From NCBI RefSeq assembly GCF_009184635.1, contig NZ_WELI01000013.1, forward strand, positions 95,716 through 159,715: a stretch of 64,000 nt of DNA, read 5' to 3'. The DNA is from Rudanella paleaurantiibacter (lineage in GTDB: Bacteria > Bacteroidota > Bacteroidia > Cytophagales > Spirosomataceae). The translations under genes were made by a program, and so were the position numbers. Every line of letters begins with the position of its first letter. The first letter of the stretch is position 1. Shown one piece after another: positions 9,201-17,247 of the stretch. The notes below the pieces were generated by a model that was not told where the DNA came from, did no database searches, and saw only the letters and a program-made list of their open reading frames with translations.

Positions 9201-12200
9201 TCCGCTTACATCTGAGCTAAGTTGCGTGAACACATCCGTGACTCTTACCGCTTCTATCGTTGTTGGCTTTGGTTCTGGGTACACCTTTCGATGGGAAGAT
9301 AACAGCACAGGTGCGACACGAATTGTGACCTCCCCGGGTACTTACCGTGTTACCGTTACCTGGGATAATGGTTGCTTTGCTATGGCAGAAGCTACCGTTA
9401 CGGGGAGTACTTCTGCACATCCCGATTATCAGCCTTTGGTGGATCTTTACAATAGCACCAACGGCCCCGGCTGGACAAACAAAACCGGCTGGCTCACCAA
9501 TTGCGACCCCTGTAACGGCTGGTTTGGCGTGACCTGCGCGGGCGGGCGGGTAACACGGCTTTTGCTCACTGACAATAAGCTCATTGGCAGTATACCCAGC
9601 AGCCTGTCGGCCCTGATCAGTCTGCAAGACCTTCGACTCCAGGCTAACCAGCTCAGCGGTAGTATACCCAGCGGCCTGTCAGCCCTGACCAACCTACAAC
9701 GGCTTGATCTCGACAACAACCAGCTCAGTGGCAGTATTCCCAGCAGTCTATCGGCACTGATCAACCTGCAACGGCTTTTTCTACAAAACAACCAACTCAC
9801 TGGCAGCATCCCAAACAGCCTATCGGCCCTGACCAGTCTACAACAGCTTTTTCTCATAAACAACCAGCTCAGCGGCAACATCCCGAGCAGCCTGTCGGCT
9901 CTGACCAATCTGCAAGACCTTCGGCTTAGTAGCAACCAGCTCAGCGGTAGCATACCAAACAGTCTGTCGGTCCTGACTAATCTGCAACTGCTTTTACTCA
10001 GCGAAAACCAACTAACGGGGAGCATCCCCAGTAGTCTATCGGCCTTAACCAGTCTGCTACAGCTTAGGCTAGACAGAAACCAACTGACCGGCAGTATCCC
10101 TAACAGCCTATCCGCCCTGACAAGCCTGCAACTGCTTTTGCTCAATAACAATCAGCTCACGGGCAATATTCCAGCCAGCCTATCAGCCCTGATCAATCTG
10201 CAAGATCTTTGGCTCCATAACAACCAGTTCATTGGCAGTATCCCCAGCAGCTTATCAGCCCTGACCAATCTGTCTTCGCTTAATCTAAATGACAATCAGT
10301 TGAGTGGTTGCTATCCGGCCAGTCTGACGTTTTTTTGCGAGATAACAACTAACTTCAGCAACAACATAGGTCTGCCCGGTGGAGGGAGTACGGCCTCGTT
10401 CTCAGCCTTCTGCGCCAGCGGAGAAGGTAGCGATGCCTTCGTTGCTGTAGCCTCGGCCAGTCAGAGTACCGCTACGGTCGGTACGGCTGTTAGCCTCAGC
10501 AGCACGGGCGGCTCCACGGCCACCTTTAGCTGGCTGGCACCAGCGGGGGCTACGCTGGGCAATTCGGCTACAGGTAGCACAGTCTCGGCTACGCTCACTA
10601 CGCCCGGCGAGAAGACCTTCACCGTTACGGTCAGTTTTGGCAACAGTTGCAGTAGCGTAGCTACCGTTAGCGTGACGGGCGTAGCTGCTGCCCCGCCCGC
10701 CCCCACCATCACGGCTTTTGCCCCCACGGCGGGTACGGTTTGCGTGGGTAGTGTGGCTACGTTTACCGCCACAGTGGGCAACGTGACGGGCACGTATAAC
10801 TTCACGCTCACCAACAGCACGGGAACACTTAGCAGCACGGCCACGGGAGCGACCTTTAGCCAGCCCCTGACTACAGCGGGTAGTGGCGTGCAGACTTTCA
10901 CGCTTACTATCGGGGCCAACGGCACAACGGTTGCCGCCAGTACCACCCTCAACGTTGAGGTTCTAACCGCCAATATTTCGCCGAGCTCCACTACACTTAC
11001 CTGCTCAAGCCCCACTGCGACATTCACCGCAAGCGGTGGAGGCACCTATCGCTGGGAGGATGGCAGCACCAACGCCATCCGAAGTGTTAGCACGGCCGGG
11101 ACGTATTCGGTGACGGTTACGGCCGCCAACGGCTGTACAGCCACCGCGTCGGTGACGATTTCCGAAGATAAAACCCTGCCTGCGGTCAGCTTGTCGGCCT
11201 CTGGCACGGTGACCTGTGCTAATCCCACCGTTACCCTGACGGCGTCGCCAGCGGGCCAAGGTACCTACCGCTTCACCGGGCCGGGCCTCAACCAGTCGGG
11301 TGCCGCTAACACGGCCACCGTTTCAGCCGGAGGGGTCTATGGGGTGACGGTCACAGCCGCCAATGGCTGTACGGTCTCGGCTACCACCACCGTGGAGAGT
11401 GCCACCAATGCAGTGAACGCTACGCTCGTGGCATCGGGCACCCTTACCTGTGCCAATCCGACGGTGACCCTGACAGCCTCGCCTGCCGGGGCAAGCTACA
11501 CCTTCTCGGGACCGGGTCTGAGCCAATCGGGGGCTACTAACACGGCCACCGTTTCAACGGCCGGGACGTACTCGGTAGTCGTTACCGCAGCTGGAGGTTG
11601 TTCAGCGGTGTCCACGGTGACCGTGCAGGGGAACACCACCCCGCCCACAGCTAACATCACTCCCACTGCGGCCACGCTTACCTGCTCCAATCCCACTGCG
11701 ACACTCACCGCTTCAGGTGGAGGCACCTATCGCTGGGAGGACGGCAGCACGAATGCTTCGCGCACGGTCAACTCGGCCGGGACGTATTCCGTGACGGTCA
11801 CCTCAGCCAACGGCTGCACGGCCACCGCGTCGGTGACGATTTCCGAAGACAAAACCCTGCCAACATTCTCGCTGGCCGCTTCGGGCACGGTGACCTGTGC
11901 CAACCCCACTGTGACCCTGACGGCGTCACCAGCGGGTCAAGGCACTTACCGCTTCACCGGGCCGGGCCTCAACCAGTCGGGTGCCGCCAACACGGCCACC
12001 GTCGCGGCCGGAGGGGTCTATGGGGTGACCGTCACAGCCGCTAACGGGTGTACAGCCTCGGCCACCACCACCGTCGAGAGTGCCACCAATGCGGTGAATG
12101 CTTCACTCGTCGCATCAGGCACTCTTACCTGTGCCAATCCGACGGTGACGCTGACAGCTTCACCGGCCGGGGCCAGCTTTGTCTTCTCAGGACCGGGACT

Positions 12201-13707
12201 GAGCCAGTCAGGGGCTACTAACACGGCTACTGTTTCTGCGGCTGGGACGTACTCGGTCACTGTTACTGCGGCAGGTGGGTGTTCAGCGGTGGCCACCGTC
12301 ACTGTGGAAGCCAGTCAGGAGCTGCCCACCGTGAGCATCAGCGCCAACCCCGGCTCAGCCATCACCCAGGGACAAACCGTTACCCTCACCGCCAGCGGGG
12401 CAACCGCCTACCGCTGGAGTACCGGAGCGACTACCCCCGCCATCAACCCGCCTACGTCGGCCACCGGATCAACGGTTTACTCCGTCACAGGAACGAGCCC
12501 CAACGGCTGTTCGGCCACCGCTCAGATCACCCTTGTTGTATCGGCCAGTCTGACTCCGCCCCCCACGGGTGTGTGTGGTTCACAATCCGGCACCTTGGGC
12601 GGACCTCTGACCTTGCTCGAACCCATCTACAACTGTGCTACCGGGCAGATTCAGTTCCGAACCAGCGGGGGCAATGGCGCCCCCATCACCTACGCGGCTA
12701 TCGGTATCACCGGGCCCACCACCTCCTGCTCGGCCACGGTTGATGCACAAGTTGCTGTGGATATTCGTAACGGCCGCTCAAATGTGGAGCCTTTCACAAT
12801 TCTTGCTACACAGGGTAACGTTACCGTCAGTTACCGCTGGAACGCTTTGGCAGCCTGTGCAGGAACACCCCCGCCACCAACGAACACACCTCCCACAGTG
12901 GCCAATAGCGTAGGGGCTCAGTTAGCCACGGTTGGTGTAGGCTACAGCCTCAATATAGGTAACGTTTTTACCGATGCCCAAACACCAGCCGCACTGACCC
13001 TTTCGGCATCAGGTCTGCCCGTTGGACTTACCCTTGTGGGTAGCACCATCACCGGTACGCCCTCCGCTTCGGGCGTGAGCACAGTAACCCTCACAGCTAC
13101 CGATCCGGGTGGGATGAGCAGTAGTACAAGCTTTGTACTGACGGTGAATCCGGCTGGTAGCACCACCCCGCCCGTGGGTGCCCCCCTGGCCGCTACCGTG
13201 GTGAGCTACAGCTGCCAAACAGGGGCCATTACGTTCGGAGCCACAGGCGGCAACGGCTCGCCGGTTGAGTATTTCGCTATTGGCATTACCGGCTGGACAA
13301 CCAATGTAAACGGAATGATCGAGGCAGGGCTACGGGCTGACCCTAAGCCGGTGACGATCCGGGTGCGGCAGAATGGCGTGGAGGGCACTCCGTTTATGTT
13401 CGACTTCGGGGCTTTCTGTCGCCGAGCGGCCCGACTGGCCACCGAAACGTTATCTGACCTGGATGTACTGGTGCTGGGCAATCCCTCCACGGAGAATGAC
13501 GTGGTGGTGGAGATCGCAAACCCCGCCGGGGAGGCCCTGCAACTGCGCGTCATCTCGACACAGGGTCGGCAGCTGACTAGTCAGTGGGTAGCGCCCACGG
13601 GACAGCCGGTGCGGCAGCGGGTGTCGCTGGGTTCGGAGTCAGGCATTTATCTACTTCAGGTTTCAACACCTAACCGAACCAAAACGGTGAAGGTGGTGCG
13701 CCAATAA
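6217..13707 (+). CDS. Giant secreted repeat protein with T9SS sorting domain
   Basis: This 2496-aa protein is very probably exported and attached to the surface by the type IX system. Order of parts: signal peptide (to about residue 41, SVTARGQ); Ig-like beta domains (45-310); ten DUF285/BspA-type 25-aa units, AFNQNIGSWNTA (about 378-608); Ig-like domains (640-1065); a plant-type LRR cap (about 1070-1120, WTNKTGWL...CDPCNGWFGVTC) with ten 24-aa LRRs of LSGSIPSSLSALTNLQ type (1120-1370); more Ig-like domains, including a duplicated ~230-aa block (1583-2045); a putative Ig/cadherin-like domain (2225-2310); and a C-terminal sorting domain (about 2415-2496, GIYLLQVSTPNRTKTVKVVRQ). DUF285 and LRR repeats are usually binding surfaces, so an adhesin or glycan-binding role is inferred, not shown. 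It lies just downstream of the hybrid sensor and ends at a strong hairpin. Confidence 0.85.
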   Translation: MTTQFTVHFLNPKRFRNGLARSYRLAILSLLLILSVTARGQSISGFAAIRDVGCLGESYSFTATVSGYTNVYSYTLTDGVQTTISTSNSPNFDVPLVPTTTGLRTVTLLVGPVTSSGGGGGETTESVRIPTSTARIASPPANVKTVNTPPQSTQNTNVATVGINVLNPPSLTVTASPSFTITSGQTVTLTASGADSYTWTGGATGSSFTATPASTTPYSVTGANAGCSSTTTVTVTVTGSPFVTRWNLATTGSGANQLSFGVATSGTVSYTWQEVSPGSASGSGTFTGTTATITGLPTGATIDLSIAPANFQRIIINNGADRSRLIDVRQWGTVGWTSMNNAFYGCDGLAVSASDVPNLAGVSDMTQMFRGCTSLNGPANIGSWNTANVTNMSFMFYGARAFNQNIGSWNTAKVTTMNQMFRDASVFNQNIGSWNTANVIIMHQMFLDARAFNQNIGSWNTAKVTTMSGMFLGASAFNQNIGSWNTANVTDMYQMFSEASAFNQNIGSWNTAKVTTMYRMFWEARAFNQNIGLWNTANVTNMSGMFLGASAFNQNIGSWNTGNVTNMSLMFWEARAFNQNIGSWNTANVTTMSFMFYGARAFNQSLSDWGTRLNPAVDLASMLDNCGMSVANYDATLTGFNSGTVTGRNLGATGRQYCASAADRANLTGVKGWTISGDLSLVPNLMVTANPSLTITSGQTVTLTASGGTSYTWTGGATARSFTATPASTATYSVTSVNASGCMSVTSVTVTVNAPPAPTITAFAPTAGTVCVGSVATFTATLGNVTGTYDFTLTNGTGPISGTATGAAFSRTLTTAGSGVQTFTLTIGANGTTVAASTTLNVGALPVAGINASLTALSCSNPTVSLTATGGNMYRWEDGSTNASRTISASGTYSVTVTSSNVCSATASITLNDEQIAPVANILPVGPALSCTGTASLTATGGVSYRWDDSSTNPVRTVYSEGLYSVTVTAANGCTATASTTVALPFLVLPQIEVTPLTSELSCVNTSVTLTASIVVGFGSGYTFRWEDNSTGATRIVTSPGTYRVTVTWDNGCFAMAEATVTGSTSAHPDYQPLVDLYNSTNGPGWTNKTGWLTNCDPCNGWFGVTCAGGRVTRLLLTDNKLIGSIPSSLSALISLQDLRLQANQLSGSIPSGLSALTNLQRLDLDNNQLSGSIPSSLSALINLQRLFLQNNQLTGSIPNSLSALTSLQQLFLINNQLSGNIPSSLSALTNLQDLRLSSNQLSGSIPNSLSVLTNLQLLLLSENQLTGSIPSSLSALTSLLQLRLDRNQLTGSIPNSLSALTSLQLLLLNNNQLTGNIPASLSALINLQDLWLHNNQFIGSIPSSLSALTNLSSLNLNDNQLSGCYPASLTFFCEITTNFSNNIGLPGGGSTASFSAFCASGEGSDAFVAVASASQSTATVGTAVSLSSTGGSTATFSWLAPAGATLGNSATGSTVSATLTTPGEKTFTVTVSFGNSCSSVATVSVTGVAAAPPAPTITAFAPTAGTVCVGSVATFTATVGNVTGTYNFTLTNSTGTLSSTATGATFSQPLTTAGSGVQTFTLTIGANGTTVAASTTLNVEVLTANISPSSTTLTCSSPTATFTASGGGTYRWEDGSTNAIRSVSTAGTYSVTVTAANGCTATASVTISEDKTLPAVSLSASGTVTCANPTVTLTASPAGQGTYRFTGPGLNQSGAANTATVSAGGVYGVTVTAANGCTVSATTTVESATNAVNATLVASGTLTCANPTVTLTASPAGASYTFSGPGLSQSGATNTATVSTAGTYSVVVTAAGGCSAVSTVTVQGNTTPPTANITPTAATLTCSNPTATLTASGGGTYRWEDGSTNASRTVNSAGTYSVTVTSANGCTATASVTISEDKTLPTFSLAASGTVTCANPTVTLTASPAGQGTYRFTGPGLNQSGAANTATVAAGGVYGVTVTAANGCTASATTTVESATNAVNASLVASGTLTCANPTVTLTASPAGASFVFSGPGLSQSGATNTATVSAAGTYSVTVTAAGGCSAVATVTVEASQELPTVSISANPGSAITQGQTVTLTASGATAYRWSTGATTPAINPPTSATGSTVYSVTGTSPNGCSATAQITLVVSASLTPPPTGVCGSQSGTLGGPLTLLEPIYNCATGQIQFRTSGGNGAPITYAAIGITGPTTSCSATVDAQVAVDIRNGRSNVEPFTILATQGNVTVSYRWNALAACAGTPPPPTNTPPTVANSVGAQLATVGVGYSLNIGNVFTDAQTPAALTLSASGLPVGLTLVGSTITGTPSASGVSTVTLTATDPGGMSSSTSFVLTVNPAGSTTPPVGAPLAATVVSYSCQTGAITFGATGGNGSPVEYFAIGITGWTTNVNGMIEAGLRADPKPVTIRVRQNGVEGTPFMFDFGAFCRRAARLATETLSDLDVLVLGNPSTENDVVVEIANPAGEALQLRVISTQGRQLTSQWVAPTGQPVRQRVSLGSESGIYLLQVSTPNRTKTVKVVRQ
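7351..8040 (+). repeat. Tandem 75-bp repeats coding DUF285 units
   Basis: About nine near-identical 75-bp units plus one diverged terminal unit code for AFNQNIGSWNTA(N/K)VT-type 25-aa repeats. The segment GCTTTCAATCAAAACATCGG recurs almost unchanged, so identity at DNA level is higher than protein conservation needs. This points to recent expansion or ongoing homogenisation. Confidence 0.85.
9574..10311 (+). repeat. Tandem 72-bp repeats coding plant-type LRRs
   Basis: Ten 24-aa units follow the pattern LxGxIPxSLSALTNLQxLxLxxNQ, the extracellular plant-type LRR consensus, and are preceded by a Cys-containing cap. Units differ mostly at solvent-exposed positions. Confidence 0.85.
10966..12310 (+). 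repeat. Duplicated ~0.68-kb block of three Ig-like domains
   Basis: The block at about 10966-11640 is repeated at about 11650-12310 with long stretches of identity; TASPAGQGTYRFTGPGLNQS and SVTISEDKTLP occur in both. Each copy codes three Ig-like domains of the TLTCANPTVTLTA type. Confidence 0.8.
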
Positions 13708-13745
13708 GATGCCGTGCAACTTGAATTAGCGTTCTATATCCCACC

Positions 13746-13808
13746 GTTACAGTAACGAAGCGGCCCCGCCGGATTTATAATCTGGTGGGGCCGCTTCGTT
13801 ACTGTAAC
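13746..13808. terminator. Strong bidirectional hairpin terminator
   Basis: Arms 13746-13770 and 13784-13808 pair over 25 positions (24 Watson-Crick and one G-U) around a 13-base loop. It sits 38 bases after the giant gene and about 140 bases beyond the end of the convergent MFS gene. There is no T-run, so folding and blocking of transcription from both sides is inferred. Confidence 0.7.
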
Positions 13809-13949
13809 CGGATGTATCCTGCACGACTCGTGATCAATAAATAATAACCTGACAATCAATAGGGTAAACCCTCACATAACGTACATTATTCATCGCCCAT
13901 TCTCTAATCAGTCTGTTTAGCAGGTTTGGCTTCTCCCCTCCTACTACAC

Positions 13950-15236
13950 TCATGTAGCATTAGCAGCCTTTGTATCAACCAACTCCGCTTGGGTCGGTTT
14001 AAGCAGTGTGATCTGAGCCAGCATGGCCACCAGCACCACCCCCGACAGGGCCGCAAAGTCGCGACCGAGGTGGCCCCCGTCGGTGGCGCTACCGAGCCAG
14101 TTGGTTATGGCGGCACCGGCAAATACGCCGGTCATGTTCATGATCCCATAGGCGGTGGCCCGGCGCTGTACCGGCACAAACTGACACAGAATCGGCATGT
14201 TATTCGCGTCGAATAGCCCGTACCCCACACCAAAACAAACGGCCGCACCCAGCATGTGCACCAGCGAGCTACCAAATCCCAACAGCAACAGGGCCGGAAT
14301 GGTGAGCAGCAATCCCGACGCGCTGACCCAGATACGGCCCCGCACCTGCGTTTGCACCAACCGGTCGGAGAGAGTTCCGCCGAGCAGAACCCCCACCAGC
14401 GATGAAGCCGCAATGGCGATGGTAGCCAAAGGACCAGCCTGTGCCATGTCGATGTTCAGATTCGTAGCCAGGAGAGTTGGGAGCCAGTTTTTAGTAGCCC
14501 AGCCCGGCAGGCTCGGAATGGCGTACACCAGCAACAAGACCCAAAAAGCTCGATTCGTGAAAAGTAGACGCAGGCTCTCCCCCACGGTTTGCGTGTTCTT
14601 TTGTATATGCTGTTTTTGGGGTTCGGCCGGTTGACGGGCTTCTTTCAGGAAAAAGGCCAACACCCCGGCATACACAATGCCCGCCCCTCCAAAAGCCGCA
14701 AACGTGGTTGGCCACGAGTAGGTACTAGCGAGTGTGGCACCAAAGCCGCCGAGGGCCTGCCCCATGTACAGGCCCGTCATATGGATGCCCACGGCCAATG
14801 AGCGGGTGCGCGACGTATGAAAATCAGCAATAAGCGAGAGGCCCGCCGGAATGTACAGCGCTTCGCTCACACCCATCACCGCCCGCAACACATACAGTTG
14901 CCCGAACGTGGTGGCATTTCCCATGAGCAGGGTCACGCCCGACCACACTGCCAAACTACCCACAATGAGCCACTTTCGGCTCAGTCGGTCGGCCACCAGA
15001 CCCGCAACCGGACTCATTAGTCCATAGATCCAGAGGAAAATGGCCATCAGCCGGCCAAAATTAGTGGCCGATTCCAACTCGGCAATATCCTGCAACATTG
15101 CCGGGCGCATGGTGGCCAGCATCTGCCGGTCAAGGTAGTTGAGCAGAGCGACCACCCAAAGCAACCCGACAACTATCCAGGGGTAATAACCAGGCTTCGG
15201 CTGGGTGGGTGATTCGGACAGAGTAGTAGTGTTCAT
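13950..15236 (-). CDS. nanT: MFS transporter, probable sialic acid permease
   Basis: This 428-aa protein has the twelve-helix layout of the major facilitator superfamily. It starts YYPWIVVGLLWVVALLNYLDRQ, typical of the anion:cation symporter branch, and shows the loop motif ADRLSRKW after the second helix. It is the last gene of the seven-gene minus-strand operon and begins 10 bases after the GH20 gene. In Bacteroides fragilis and Tannerella forsythia an MFS permease of this kind imports N-acetylneuraminate across the inner membrane after SusCD-type outer-membrane uptake. Substrate assignment here rests on the neighbours; hexuronate or other acidic sugars remain possible from sequence alone. 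Confidence 0.8.
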   Translation of the reverse strand: MNTTTLSESPTQPKPGYYPWIVVGLLWVVALLNYLDRQMLATMRPAMLQDIAELESATNFGRLMAIFLWIYGLMSPVAGLVADRLSRKWLIVGSLAVWSGVTLLMGNATTFGQLYVLRAVMGVSEALYIPAGLSLIADFHTSRTRSLAVGIHMTGLYMGQALGGFGATLASTYSWPTTFAAFGGAGIVYAGVLAFFLKEARQPAEPQKQHIQKNTQTVGESLRLLFTNRAFWVLLLVYAIPSLPGWATKNWLPTLLATNLNIDMAQAGPLATIAIAASSLVGVLLGGTLSDRLVQTQVRGRIWVSASGLLLTIPALLLLGFGSSLVHMLGAAVCFGVGYGLFDANNMPILCQFVPVQRRATAYGIMNMTGVFAGAAITNWLGSATDGGHLGRDFAALSGVVLVAMLAQITLLKPTQAELVDTKAANAT

Positions 15237-15246
15237 AAAGGGGCAG

Positions 15247-17247
15247 TTAAAGCTTTTTGGGCGATTGTTCGGGTGAGAAAATCAACTCATCGGCCGTTTC
15301 CCAGTGCGCTCCTTCCCGGCGCACAAATACACAGGTAAACAGCCACTTCACCAATCGGTATTCGGGCGTACTAAACGATCCCACGGGGAGTTTCAGCAGC
15401 ACCCGGTTCCAACCGGGTTTGAGCGAAACAGCAATCGGCTCGCGGGCCTCGTAGGGCTCATTCTGGTAGGGTTGCTCCAGATTCTGGGGCCGTAAACCCG
15501 CTTGTTGCCAATTGGGCGGGGGTACACGTTCGCCGTTGAGCCAAAGGGTGCTCCCCTTGTGGTCCCAGGCCCCGGCGGGCGGTGCCGCGTCTTTCTCCGA
15601 GCGGCCGTAATTGTGAAAATCGACCCACAGCCCTACGGTCTGCGCTTTGGGCGAATACACCTCCGTATAGGCGTAGGCCGTGTGGTTCGGTTTTGGGTCG
15701 GGCAGGTAAGCCCGCACCACCGACGGCCCCCAGGTATGCCGCATATAAACCGTGGCCCCAGTTGCCGACACAGCCGGGAAATGGAGGTTGCCTTCTTCGG
15801 GCGGAAACGAAGCACTCAGATTACCGCCGTTCGGGAAAGGCCCCAGAATCCGCCAATGCAACCCGCTCTGCCGAACGTACGGAAACACCTTCTGGCTAAA
15901 ATGCAGCCGTTTGTGGGTTAGTAGCCGGTCTTCAAACTCGGCAAAAGCGGCCGGGTCAGTAAGTACTACGCCCGTTTGGGTTTCGGGCTTGCCGCCCCCG
16001 CGCCAGATTCGCTCGGCAAACGTGAGCAGAATCGGGTAAAGCCCATTCAACCGTTCGAGTTGGGCCGTACTGGCGGGTCGGCGGTCGTTCCAGATACAGG
16101 CAATGGCCCCCAAATGGCGGGGAGTGGCCTCGGGCACGTCGCAGAAATCACGCTGAAACAGGCTAATCAGGTCGGCCTGAGTAGCGTAATGGTTCAGGTA
16201 AAGGTCGCGTGAGTCGATTACCCGCATACCCGGCAACGGCTTTCGGGCGCTCATCCAGAGCTGACGAATGGCCAAGCTGTCCATCTTACCGCCCGGATAC
16301 CAGCCAATCACCTCTTTGCCACACGCGCGTACGACACCCATCATGGTCGGTACAAACGTTGAATCCCGAAAGGCCACCTCGTCGGTCCCGATATGCAGAT
16401 AAGGTGCGTCGAACAGGGCACACACCTCCCGAATAAGGCTTTTCACCCACTTTTTTCCCGGCTCCGACTGCATATCGACGCCCGTTGCCCGCCGGAAAGC
16501 CGCACTATGCCCCGGCATATCGAGTTCGGGAATGATCTGAATGTGCCGCTCATGGGCGAACTGCAGTAACCCACGCACCTCGGCTTTGGTGTAAAAACCG
16601 CCGGGGTCACGCTGCATGTGGATGGCCTCGGTCAGTTGGGGCAGGCTATCGCTGGCCAATCGCCAGGCGAGATCTTCGGTCAGGTGCCAGTGAAACGTGT
16701 TCAGCTTGTAACGCGACATCTGCTGAAGATGCGCACGCAGCGTATCAAGCGTGATAAAACTCCGGCCGGTATCGTGCATCAGGCCCCGGACCGGAAATGC
16801 CGGGTAATCGGTTATCTGACAACCAGCGAGCGAGGGGGGCGGGCCGGGCTGCACCAATTGTTGCAGGGTTCGATACGCCCAGAAAAGCCCCCGTTCGGTG
16901 GCAGCTGTCAGTTGTATATTCTTTGCCGAGACGGTAATCGAATACCCCTCTGGTTTATCCCGAAACGCACCCATAGGCTCCAGTTTCAGGACAACCTGAG
17001 CACCGGCCTGGGCAGAACCCGAGTCCACCGTCTGGGCCTTCGTTCCCTGTTGCCGCAAAAACGCAACCACCGAATCGGCCACAACCCGCGCCTGAGCGTT
17101 GGGGGTCAGTACCCGAATTAGACCTTGCAACCGGAAGGCTTCGTTTGTCCAGACAACCCGGCGCGGGGCCGGAATGAGCGCGGGTGGTTTCGCCCAGGTG
17201 GCTACCCAGATCAAGAGCCAAAAAGCCGCGATTAAGCTTATTTTCAA
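15247..17247 (-). CDS. GH20 beta-N-acetylhexosaminidase
   Basis: The exported glycosidase removes terminal beta-GlcNAc/GalNAc by substrate-assisted catalysis. Signal peptide KISLIAAFWLLIWVATWAKP is followed by a GH20b domain (about 20-130), the catalytic barrel (about 135-450) with HWHLTEDLAWR, IIPELDMPGHS and the catalytic pair D289-E290 in HIGTDEVAF, then a C-terminal beta domain. The start chosen is TTG at 17247, whose TTGA overlaps the stop of the esterase gene and puts the signal peptide at the N-terminus. The ATG at 17322 would add 25 residues and a 79-base overlap. In this operon it would trim host glycans after sialic acid removal. It lies between the esterase and permease genes. Confidence 0.88.
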   Translation of the reverse strand: MKISLIAAFWLLIWVATWAKPPALIPAPRRVVWTNEAFRLQGLIRVLTPNAQARVVADSVVAFLRQQGTKAQTVDSGSAQAGAQVVLKLEPMGAFRDKPEGYSITVSAKNIQLTAATERGLFWAYRTLQQLVQPGPPPSLAGCQITDYPAFPVRGLMHDTGRSFITLDTLRAHLQQMSRYKLNTFHWHLTEDLAWRLASDSLPQLTEAIHMQRDPGGFYTKAEVRGLLQFAHERHIQIIPELDMPGHSAAFRRATGVDMQSEPGKKWVKSLIREVCALFDAPYLHIGTDEVAFRDSTFVPTMMGVVRACGKEVIGWYPGGKMDSLAIRQLWMSARKPLPGMRVIDSRDLYLNHYATQADLISLFQRDFCDVPEATPRHLGAIACIWNDRRPASTAQLERLNGLYPILLTFAERIWRGGGKPETQTGVVLTDPAAFAEFEDRLLTHKRLHFSQKVFPYVRQSGLHWRILGPFPNGGNLSASFPPEEGNLHFPAVSATGATVYMRHTWGPSVVRAYLPDPKPNHTAYAYTEVYSPKAQTVGLWVDFHNYGRSEKDAAPPAGAWDHKGSTLWLNGERVPPPNWQQAGLRPQNLEQPYQNEPYEAREPIAVSLKPGWNRVLLKLPVGSFSTPEYRLVKWLFTCVFVRREGAHWETADELIFSPEQSPKKL

